From contig NZ_FOSJ01000002.1 of assembly GCF_900114235.1 (NCBI RefSeq), positions 67,259-108,180 of the forward strand: a stretch of 40,922 bases of DNA. Reading direction: 5' to 3'. The notes under the pieces are model-generated. The model did no database searches. It worked only from the letters and a program-made list of their open reading frames with translations, and was not told the origin of the DNA. The number at the start of each line of letters is the position of its first letter. Position 1 is the first letter of the stretch. Position numbers and translations under genes: made by a program. Shown here piece by piece: positions 34,779-40,922 of the stretch. Origin of the DNA: Marinilactibacillus piezotolerans. GTDB taxonomy: Bacteria; Bacillota; Bacilli; Lactobacillales; Carnobacteriaceae_A.

Positions 34779-35835
34779 TTGTAAAATTAAGCTAGACGAT
34801 TAAAAAGACCATATGTGGTACACTCATTCCAGATTTACAACCACGAAAATTAGGAGAGTGACCACAAATGGCCTACACCCATCTTACCATGGAAGACCTT
34901 GGATGGATAGAAACTTATCACACGATTGGACTATCTGCTTCAAAAATTGCAAATAAATTGGAACGATCAAAACAACCTGTCTGTAATGTAGTCAATTATC
35001 TTAAACAAGGATATACGATTCAAGATTACTATGCACGCTATAAAAAGAATAAAAGCAACTGTGGTGCCAGACGTAAAACCTTTACCGATAAAGAAATCCG
35101 TTACATTAAAGACAAAGTTGCATCTGGTTGGACACCTGATGTTATTATTGGTAGACAAGAAATTGATTTGAAGTGCTCTATGCGAACTCTTTACCGTAGA
35201 TTCAAGGACAGCCCCCTTTATTTGATCAAACGACTTTGCCCCTGAAAGGCAAACGCAAACCGAATGGCCATAAAGAAAAAAGAGGAAAACAAGCCTTTAA
35301 GAGAAGCCTACAGGATAGAGCCCTATCGTATCCACATTATACGAACGAATTTGGTCACCTTGAAGGGGATACCATTATTGGAGAGCATCATAAAAGTGCT
35401 GTTATTACATTGGTTGAGCGCTTGTCAAAAGTCATTTTTACACTCAAACCTGAAGGACGCAAAGCAACTGATATAGAAGAAAAATTATCTGAGTGGTTTT
35501 CCAGTATCCCTTCCCATTCTTTTAAATCAATCACTTTTGATTGTGGAAAAGAGTTCTCTAATTGGAAATCAGTTAGTAACCACCATGATATTTCTATTTT
35601 CTTTGCAGATCCTGGTTGTCCGTCTCAGCGTGGGCTGAATGAACACTCTAACGGATTGCTTCGACGTGACGGACTGCCAAAACAGATGGACTTTAATAAA
35701 ACCGATCAATCCTTTATTTCTTCTGTTTCAAACTACAGAAATACGATTCCTAGAAAGTCTTTAGATTATAGAACCCCTATGGAAGTTTTTCATGAGCATG
35801 TATCAGATTGGAAACCGTCTAGCTTAATTTGACAA
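34779..35835 (+). mobile_element. IS30-family insertion sequence, 1057 bp
   Basis: The left end (34779-34798) and right end (35816-35835) are inverted repeats that match in 19 of 20 positions (TTGT, A or C, then AAATTAAGCTAGACG). They enclose one transposase region in the plus direction. Length and single-gene layout fit IS30. No direct repeat is visible at the two outer flanks, which would fit a deletion after insertion. The left junction cuts the DUF624 gene; the right junction lies 15 bp from the terminator of the PadR operon. Confidence 0.92.
34868..35832 (+). pseudogene. IS30-family transposase, frameshifted
   Basis: Two overlapping frames encode one transposase. The first (34868-35245, 125 residues) holds the N-terminal helix-turn-helix part (LTMEDLGWIETYHTIGLSASKIANKLERS) and ends RTLYRRFKDSPLY. 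The second (open from before 35236, to 35832) continues FDQTTLPLKGKRKPNGHKEKRG and has the DDE residues intact: D in HLEGDTIIG, D in ITFDCGKEF, and E in RGLNEHSNGLLRR. A one-base loss near 35215-35222 explains the switch. No standard slippery heptamer in frame is visible, so the gene is probably inactive. Confidence 0.88.
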
Positions 35836-35849
35836 ACGAGAAATTAAAA

Positions 35850-35894
35850 AAATACTAAAAGAATTTTCTGATAGTGAAAACCCTTTTAGTATTT
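35850..35894 (-). terminator. Terminator of the PadR-HAAS operon
   Basis: AAATACTAAAAG (35850-35861) pairs perfectly with CTTTTAGTATTT (35883-35894). A run of T follows on the minus strand. It lies 16 nt after the stop at 35910. Confidence 0.9.
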
Positions 35895-35909
35895 CAGATT
35901 TATATTATT

Positions 35910-36890
35910 CTAATCTTCTTCGATATCAAACAATGCTTTAATAGTACTTTCTAATATTCCACCAATCGGAAATAAAATCCAAGACCATGACCACGACTCT
36001 GTACTAAAGCTGATAATTATATATAAAACGACTATAATTGGCCAGTAAATAGTGTCAAATAGATGTTCCATCTTAGTTTTCCTACTATCACGATCTCTAG
36101 CAACCATAACCTCTTCTACGGTTTTACCTTTCGCTAATAGATTTTGATATCCTGTCCATTTCATTCCAGTATAGATAAATAATAATACTCCTACGCTTGC
36201 TAGAACAAACATAAATCCAGTACCTAGTAATATAACTTCTTCAGCATAGAAGAAAGCACCAAATAATACCGGTAGTAATGAGAATATACATAGCGCAACA
36301 CCAACTACTATACTTAATGCGTGAGATTTTTTATAATTTTTTAAAAGTATTTCAATAGACTGACGTGCTTCTGGTACTAATATAAAAGGCTTACTATATT
36401 GTTTGTAATTAGACAAGCGTAATCCTTGAAGAATAAATTGCGCCACACCTAAACAGCTGAAAATCAGTAACCAGATCAGACCGATAAAAACAGGTCCTTC
36501 ATTACCATTTACTACATATGATATTGATGATACAAGTCCAGCTAACCCAACGGAACAAGCCAGCACTCCTAAACCTATTCCCATTCCAGCTTTTCTTCTT
36601 GCTTCAATATATTCATGTGCATCAGCTAATTCAACTACTAGTACATCTTTAATATCAATTTCTTCTGAAGTTTTTTCATGGTTCAGACCCATTTCGTCTA
36701 ATACTTCTTCAATATTTCCAAACTCCACAATTACTGTACCAATTGCTTCGTTTTCAGATGCTCCTTCTTCAATCAAAGCTAAATAACGATCTTCCATATT
36801 CGCTAATATATCAATTCTCAATTGTTCCGTTTCTTCAGTCTTTACAACTTGTTTAAACATTTTATCAACATATTCCTGTATTGTATTCAA
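35910..36890 (-). CDS. HAAS-domain multi-pass membrane protein
   Basis: A 326-residue membrane protein. The N-terminal helical part (MNTIQEYVDKMFKQV, RIDILANMEDRYLALIEEGASENEAIGTVIVEFGN) matches the HAAS/DUF1700-type domain that often accompanies PadR regulators. About six membrane segments follow (around 105-125, 133-155, 195-218, 222-243, 280-300, 303-318), divided by a cytoplasmic loop. The start ATG overlaps the padR stop by 4 nt (ATGA), so they are translated together. In other Firmicutes such pairs respond to membrane or cell-envelope stress; here that role is inferred. Confidence 0.85.
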   Translation of the reverse strand: MNTIQEYVDKMFKQVVKTEETEQLRIDILANMEDRYLALIEEGASENEAIGTVIVEFGNIEEVLDEMGLNHEKTSEEIDIKDVLVVELADAHEYIEARRKAGMGIGLGVLACSVGLAGLVSSISYVVNGNEGPVFIGLIWLLIFSCLGVAQFILQGLRLSNYKQYSKPFILVPEARQSIEILLKNYKKSHALSIVVGVALCIFSLLPVLFGAFFYAEEVILLGTGFMFVLASVGVLLFIYTGMKWTGYQNLLAKGKTVEEVMVARDRDSRKTKMEHLFDTIYWPIIVVLYIIISFSTESWSWSWILFPIGGILESTIKALFDIEED

Positions 36891-37219
36891 TATTTTCCAC
36901 CTCCAAAAAATGTATCAACAACAGATTTAGTTAACAACCATTCCTTTTCTTTCTCTAAGAAAAATCCTTTACCTTTTGCTGTCACTTTATAGTACGTTCT
37001 TTTACGTCCCTGTGTTTCATTTCCCGGGTAGGAAGTAATATAACCCTTTTTTTTCAACCTGGTAAAAGCTGAATATAGGGTTGTCTCTTTCATGACATAT
37101 TGACCATTTGTCCGTTCTCTAATCTGCTTTGAAACTTCATATCCATAAGAATCTCCTTCAATCAATATTGATAAGATAAATGAATCATTATATCCTCTAC
37201 TAACATCACTACTGATCAT
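36887..37219 (-). CDS. PadR-family transcriptional regulator
   Basis: A 110-residue PadR-like repressor with a single winged helix: FILSILIEGDSYGYEVSKQIRERT, then KETTLYSAFTRLKKKGYITSYPGNETQGRKRTYYKVTAKG. The C-terminal helix (EKEWLLTKSVVDTFFGG) makes the dimer. The W/Y-x-x-L-x-R-L-x-x-x-G and Y-Y-x-x-T/K-x-x-G motifs are intact. It is the first gene of a two-gene operon with the HAAS-domain protein and probably represses its own promoter at about 37274-37282. Confidence 0.93.
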   Translation of the reverse strand: MISSDVSRGYNDSFILSILIEGDSYGYEVSKQIRERTNGQYVMKETTLYSAFTRLKKKGYITSYPGNETQGRKRTYYKVTAKGKGFFLEKEKEWLLTKSVVDTFFGGGKY

Positions 37220-37273
37220 TCACCTCACCTCTTTATGTATCGATTTTAAATTACTTCATCTGTCGTTGTAATC

Positions 37274-37282
37274 AGTATAGCA
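37274..37282 (-). promoter_or_regulatory. Extended -10 promoter of padR operon
   Basis: TGCTATACT on the minus strand is an extended -10 about 55 nt upstream of padR. ATGTAGTAATGTAAGTAAC lies just before it on the minus strand (roughly 37287-37305), in the place where PadR operators often lie. Confidence 0.5.
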
Positions 37283-37323
37283 AATTGTTACTTACATTAC
37301 TACATCAGATGCAGTAAAAATAT

Positions 37324-37363
37324 AAAAATCAGACCTAAGACGGAGTCATCTCAAATCTGATTT
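37324..37363 (-). terminator. Probable terminator after the ABC permease gene
   Basis: AAAATCAGA pairs with TCTGATTTT across a loop of about 22 nt, with T-rich sequence beyond on the minus strand. It lies 9 nt after the stop at 37372. Confidence 0.75.
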
Positions 37364-37371
37364 TCGTTTGA

Positions 37372-38970
37372 TTATTCTATGCTATCTCTTTTGTTAAATC
37401 CTATAAATCCAATAAAACTAAATAAAATCCCTAGTATTAAAAGTACAAATAAACGGATAAAGCTTATTTCCCCAGATAAAACATCTGGAACATGATAAAA
37501 CGGCGATATCCCTTTAAGCCATTCTGGCATATCAAATAAATTCGAAAAATAAAGTATTACAAAACTATAACCTAAAAGAATCCAAGCACTGAAAATCATT
37601 CTAGGTAACCAGCCAAATAATAGAACAACAAAACCAATCATGGTCCATAGTGCAGGCAAGTAAGCTAAACCACTTAATAAGATATCCCTAAAAAATACAC
37701 CTTTTACTTGAGTAGTCATAACTGCTGCTGCAAAAGTAGAAACTTGTGCCATTTGCAGTAAAACACTGCTAAAAAAGCTTAAAGCCACAAATGCCCCTAA
37801 CACATAATTTTTCGAGTGTTTCCCCACTAAAAGATATACAGATCGTCCTTTTTTCTCTTCACTGTATAATTTCATTACTATCTGAATAACTGGAATAACT
37901 GTTGCTATGGATAATAAGCCTAATATAATAGCTATAAATTGTTTTACAATATTCTGATCAGGATTATTTTCAATAATTTTTTCAATTACTTCATTTCCTG
38001 CTATCAAAGTCTCTAAATCCCCCATTACAGATCCATAAGTCACTCCTAATAAGATAAGTGAAAGGGTCCAGATAATTAATGGAGCTTTAAGTAAGTTCAA
38101 TGCCAAACCAGGAACCGTCCTCAAAAGTCTTGAAGCAGAACGTTTTCCAACTCTAGATGGTAATAACCCTGAACCTAAGTCTCGACGTTTTTGAAGATAA
38201 AGAGAAATTACAATGAAAATTATCGTTCCAAAGAATAGAATTAATACCGGCCACCAATTATTCGTTACAAATGGTTTCGTTCGATACAACAATCCCAGCG
38301 GTGATATCCAGCTTATCAACTCGAAACCTGAATCTCCTATAATTCTCAAAACATAGGATAGGCCTAAAAAAACCAAAGAAAACATAGTAGCATTTCTACT
38401 ATTGCTGGATAACTGTGAAAATAGTAACGCAACTGAACCATAAAAAAGTCCAACTGAGCCATAAATAACTCCAGTTAATACGGCACCATTAACATCAACA
38501 CTATTATCACCAAAAATAATTAATATAATAGCTGAAAGTACCGCAAGTATGATGTTGTATATAGCAAGTAGTGTGATTGCTGAAGTTGTATGAGCTAGTT
38601 TACCTGTAGGCAATGCTCGAAAAATTTCTATCATTCCCTCTTCTTCTTCCAGTCTTGTATTTCTCACAACTAGAAGAATTGCACTGATTGAAATTAATGA
38701 CAAAGTCATCACAGTCATTGTATGAGAGTACATGGCACCGATTGTATAGTTGTCAACACCAATTACTTTCCCGAATAAAGCTTCCATTGCTGGATTTGAC
38801 ATAGCTCCTACCATTGCTTGCCTATCATTTGGATCATTATACGTTAAAACAAATGCAATGATACCGATTATCACAAACGATAAACAGCCGATCAACCAAT
38901 ACGAAAGTTTTATTTTTTCTCTTTTAAGGGAAAAAATAAGTAGTTTTTTTGATTGTTTAAATGACTGCAT
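37372..38970 (-). CDS. ABC exporter permease (polyketide-antibiotic exporter type)
   Basis: A 532-residue multi-pass permease with about twelve membrane segments in two halves. The N-terminus (SKKLLIFSLKREKIKLSYWLIG) and the EEEGMIEIFRALPTGKLAH motif after the second segment match the TnrB3-like exporters (COG3559). A cytoplasmic loop with LLPSRVGKRSASRLLRTVPGLALNL separates the halves. It overlaps the ATPase stop by one base (TAATG). With the TetR gene upstream it forms a regulator-transporter operon, likely for efflux of a toxic compound; the substrate is unknown. Confidence 0.9.
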   Translation of the reverse strand: MQSFKQSKKLLIFSLKREKIKLSYWLIGCLSFVIIGIIAFVLTYNDPNDRQAMVGAMSNPAMEALFGKVIGVDNYTIGAMYSHTMTVMTLSLISISAILLVVRNTRLEEEEGMIEIFRALPTGKLAHTTSAITLLAIYNIILAVLSAIILIIFGDNSVDVNGAVLTGVIYGSVGLFYGSVALLFSQLSSNSRNATMFSLVFLGLSYVLRIIGDSGFELISWISPLGLLYRTKPFVTNNWWPVLILFFGTIIFIVISLYLQKRRDLGSGLLPSRVGKRSASRLLRTVPGLALNLLKAPLIIWTLSLILLGVTYGSVMGDLETLIAGNEVIEKIIENNPDQNIVKQFIAIILGLLSIATVIPVIQIVMKLYSEEKKGRSVYLLVGKHSKNYVLGAFVALSFFSSVLLQMAQVSTFAAAVMTTQVKGVFFRDILLSGLAYLPALWTMIGFVVLLFGWLPRMIFSAWILLGYSFVILYFSNLFDMPEWLKGISPFYHVPDVLSGEISFIRLFVLLILGILFSFIGFIGFNKRDSIE

Positions 38971-39869
38971 TACACATCACCTTCCGAGCTCCTAGAATAA
39001 TGTCTCATGAACAAATCTTCCAATTTTGGAGGTGTACTTTCGAATTTTACTATACCATGTCCTTGTATTTCTCGAATCAGATCATCAGTATGATTAGAAT
39101 CTAATTGGAAGAAAACCTTATCCTTATCTTTTATGAATTCATGAATATAATTTTTTTCTTGCAAATGATCTACAGACTCTAATACTTGTAACTTCACTTG
39201 AGTGCGCGTTAAATGTTTCAGTTCATCAAGCTTTCCTGATTCTACGATTTTACCTTTACGAATAATAGCGACTGTATCACAAAGCTCTTCTACTTCTGAT
39301 AAAATATGACTTGATAACAGTACACTAGCACCTTTTTCTTTCACTTTTTTAATATGTTCTTGGAAAACTCGTTCTTGAAGAGGGTCAAGACCTGAAGTGG
39401 GTTCATCTAAAATGTACAAATCTGCATCTGCTGCAAACGCAGCAATTAGAGCAACTTTTTGTCTGTTCCCTTTAGAGTAGCTTCTACATTTTTTTGTTGG
39501 ATCAAATTCAAATTCTCTCATTAACTCTTCTTTCCGAGCAGCTTTCACTTCTACTCCGCGCATACTCAAAAACAGATCGATAACCTCTCCCCCTGTCAGG
39601 TTTGGCCAAAGATTAACATCTCCCGGAACATAGGCAATTCTTTTATGTACTTCAACTGCATCATCCCATGCATCTTTTCCAAATAAAGTTACTGATCCCT
39701 CAGTTGCTTTCAGCATTCCTAATATGATTCTGATTGTAGTAGATTTACCAGCACCATTGGGTCCAATAAATCCTAGTATTTCTCCTCCACCTAAGTTGAA
39801 AGAGACATCTTTCAATGCTGCTTGCTTGCCGAATAACTTTGAAAGATGTTTGACTTCAAGAATACTCAT
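38970..39869 (-). CDS. ABC exporter ATPase
   Basis: A 299-residue ATPase with Walker A GFIGPNGAGKST (33-44), a Q-loop/VNLWPNLTG region near 83, signature YSKGNRQK, Walker B LYILDEPTSGLDP and switch His in LLSSHILSEVEE. The C-terminal 80 residues are the extension common in DrrA-like drug exporters. The next gene starts one base into its stop codon. The ATG is preceded by GGAGG and lies 19 nt after the tetR stop. Confidence 0.93.
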   Translation of the reverse strand: MSILEVKHLSKLFGKQAALKDVSFNLGGGEILGFIGPNGAGKSTTIRIILGMLKATEGSVTLFGKDAWDDAVEVHKRIAYVPGDVNLWPNLTGGEVIDLFLSMRGVEVKAARKEELMREFEFDPTKKCRSYSKGNRQKVALIAAFAADADLYILDEPTSGLDPLQERVFQEHIKKVKEKGASVLLSSHILSEVEELCDTVAIIRKGKIVESGKLDELKHLTRTQVKLQVLESVDHLQEKNYIHEFIKDKDKVFFQLDSNHTDDLIREIQGHGIVKFESTPPKLEDLFMRHYSRSSEGDV

Positions 39870-39888
39870 TGATCTCCCTCCAATATTT

Positions 39889-40536
39889 TTAATCTAGATT
39901 TTCTTTATAATAAATCTTTTTTAGCGTATTTATATAGTTAAAATATTCATCATAATAAGTTTTGATATTTTCTTCATTCATTAAAAATTCGTCTGTTTGT
40001 TTGACTCTCATTTCTAATTCTTGACGGTATCCTTCAAGTGTCCATCTGATAAAATTAAACGTAACTTCCTGTGGAAGATCTTCTCTGAATTTTGAAAAAT
40101 CAATATTTTTCTTTAGCACTTGTGACCATGTTTCTTCTACAATAGCTCTTTTCTTCATGTGTTCTTCGGATAAATCAAATTCACTTGCCTCCATAAGAAT
40201 TTTTGAAATAAACCCCATCGGATATTGATAATTTTTATACACATTCTGCTTTAATTGACTGACTTCTATTAAACGTTTAAAAAAGTCTGTTTGTTCAAAA
40301 TCAATATTATTAAAATACACCTCATAAGTTAACTGAAAAGCTGTGTCAACTAAAAAATCAAAAAGTTTACGCTTATTACCAAAATAATAAAACAATGTAC
40401 CTTTACCAATTTCTGAATTCTTAGCTATGATATTTGTAGAAGCTTTTTCATAACCATTTTGCGTAAATTCTTTGTAAGCTTCATTTAAAATCATATTCTG
40501 TTTTTCTATTGAAAGTTTATAAAATGCTTCACTCAT
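39889..40536 (-). CDS. TetR-family transcriptional regulator
   Basis: A 215-residue TetR-type repressor. The N-terminal helix-turn-helix is clear: QNMILNEAYKEFTQNGYEKASTNIIAKNSEIGKGTLFYYFGNKRKLFDFLVD. The C-terminal ligand domain is mostly helical and not conserved. I chose ATG 40536 because GGGGAGGG lies 5 nt upstream (40542-40549). An in-frame reading further upstream to 40587 runs into the IS21 end and is not part of the gene. It heads the operon with the ATPase and permease and probably represses it. Confidence 0.93.
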   Translation of the reverse strand: MSEAFYKLSIEKQNMILNEAYKEFTQNGYEKASTNIIAKNSEIGKGTLFYYFGNKRKLFDFLVDTAFQLTYEVYFNNIDFEQTDFFKRLIEVSQLKQNVYKNYQYPMGFISKILMEASEFDLSEEHMKKRAIVEETWSQVLKKNIDFSKFREDLPQEVTFNFIRWTLEGYRQELEMRVKQTDEFLMNEENIKTYYDEYFNYINTLKKIYYKENLD

Positions 40537-40593
40537 AACTACCCTCCCCATCAACCCCCAAAAGATGACCACCCTGACTACTGCCACACATTT

Positions 40594-40665
40594 GTACCAT
40601 TGATGCCAACTTTCTTACCACTGTTTGCCAAAGAATGTACCACCTTTTGCCAGCTCGATGTACCA
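40594..40665. repeat. IS21 terminal transposase-binding repeats
   Basis: Four (G/T)TACCA boxes (40594, 40615, 40637, 40660) and three TGCCA boxes (40604, 40626, 40648) alternate. The spacing is 21-23 bp, near two turns of DNA, so they would lie on one face. Confidence 0.8.
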
Positions 40666-40676
40666 CTAAAGAAATA

Positions 40677-40711
40677 TCCCATAACCACTGTGATTTAAGT
40701 TAGTTATGGGA
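40677..40711 (-). terminator. Inverted repeat downstream of istB, possible terminator
   Basis: TCCCATAAC (40677-40685) and GTTATGGGA (40703-40711) are perfect 9-bp complements. On the minus strand a T-rich stretch follows, so it could end the istAB transcript inside the element. Confidence 0.55.
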
Positions 40712-40759
40712 CACCTTTACATAATCCATAGGATTATATTAGTTTTTCATAATAATATC

Positions 40760-40922
40760 TTAGAAGTTATTGGATAAACCCAGTCGTTCACGCATAGATG
40801 TTTCACCATCAATAGTGATGGTGTAGGAATTATGAACAATCCGATCAATAACTGCTTCTCCTGTGGGACCACCTCCCAGTTTAGAGTGCCATCCGGCTGT
40901 GTTGAACTGGGTACAGAAGATC
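40760..40922 (-). CDS. istB: IstB-like ATP-binding transposition helper, C-terminal part
   Basis: IstB is the AAA+ partner of the IS21 transposase IstA. The minus strand reads 53 residues to a TAA at 40760-40762. It has the C-terminal block of the family: WHSKLGGGPTGEAVIDRIVHNSYTITIDGE, then SMRERLGLSN. The W-x-x-x-L-G-G-G...E-A-x-x-D-R-I-V-H segment is diagnostic. The 5' part, including Walker motifs, lies beyond the window, so activity cannot be judged. Confidence 0.9.
   Translation of the reverse strand, partial: IFCTQFNTAGWHSKLGGGPTGEAVIDRIVHNSYTITIDGETSMRERLGLSNNF

Larger units (their letters stand above)
40566..40922 (-). mobile_element. IS21-family element, right end (cut by window edge)
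   Basis: The minus strand carries the 3' part of istB, then a terminal repeat region of about 100 bp. GTACCA-type boxes start at 40594, 40615, 40637 and 40660 and TGCCA boxes at 40604, 40626 and 40648, all spaced 21-23 bp. Multiple repeats of this kind at the ends are typical of IS21 transposase binding. The outer end probably lies near 40566, where TGACC fits the TG...CA termini; the exact base is inferred. Confidence 0.82.

Noticed and set aside
35200-35245. Programmed -1 frameshift in the IS30 transposase
   Set aside because: No in-frame slippery heptamer or downstream structure is obvious, and IS30 transposases are normally one continuous frame.
40537-40587. N-terminal extension of the TetR protein
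   Set aside because: It lies upstream of a strong ribosome binding site with a good ATG, and half of it is IS21 end sequence.
1-40922. CRISPR array, tRNA or rRNA genes
   Set aside because: No regularly spaced direct repeats with unique spacers beyond the IS21 end boxes, and no cloverleaf or rRNA-like sequence, were recognised by eye.

Overview
The window is AT-rich DNA from a motile low-GC Gram-positive bacterium. The glucose-type PTS with a GH4 phospho-glucosidase, a CcpA-type cre site, GGAGG ribosome binding sites and Bacillus-style chemotaxis genes (cheC, cheD, fliY) fit Lactobacillales, most likely a flagellated Carnobacteriaceae-like lineage. That placement is inferred from gene content and protein style, not from a search.

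Left part (1-14.75 kb): the late half of a flagellar/chemotaxis locus, all on the minus strand. In transcription order it reads mcp-cheW-cheD-cheB-cheR-cheA-cheC-cheY-cheW-fliM-fliY, then flgM-flgN-flgK-flgL, then the start of flagellin (hag, cut by the window edge). Each of the three units is preceded by a sequence that reads as a sigma-28/SigD promoter with the same geometry (TTAA or TAAA, 15 nt, then a CCGATA-containing -10). Late motility genes are therefore probably one SigD regulon with the anti-sigma factor FlgM inside it. A strong hairpin lies between cheY and the distal cheW.

Middle part (14.9-30.7 kb): housekeeping and metabolism. It holds miaA-hflX (tRNA modification, ribosome-rescue GTPase), a small GRAM/PH-like protein, a large SWIM-SNF2 helicase, a pentapeptide-repeat protein and an aldo/keto reductase. 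Next come a PTS EIIBC and 6-phospho-alpha-glucosidase operon under a promoter overlapped by a cre site and palindromes, a convergent RpiR-type regulator, a DUF72 protein, a VanZ-like membrane protein, an M29-like aminopeptidase and an MDR-family oxidoreductase.

Right part (30.6-40.9 kb): membrane-stress and transport genes with mobile DNA. A response regulator, ABC transporter and minimal histidine kinase form a bacteriocin/antibiotic-resistance-like module. A truncated DUF624 (YesL-like) gene abuts a 1057-bp IS30-family element with a frameshifted transposase. Beyond it lie a PadR regulator with a HAAS-domain membrane protein, then a TetR-ABC ATPase-ABC permease operon. The window ends in the right end of an IS21-family element (3' part of istB plus periodic terminal repeats) inserted about 30 bp upstream of the tetR start.

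I saw no rRNA or tRNA gene and no CRISPR array, and no clearly new multi-gene system. The best leads are the regulatory structures: SigD promoters, the cheY-cheW hairpin, the palindromes before the PTS operon, the HAMP insertion in the chemoreceptor, and the IS junctions.
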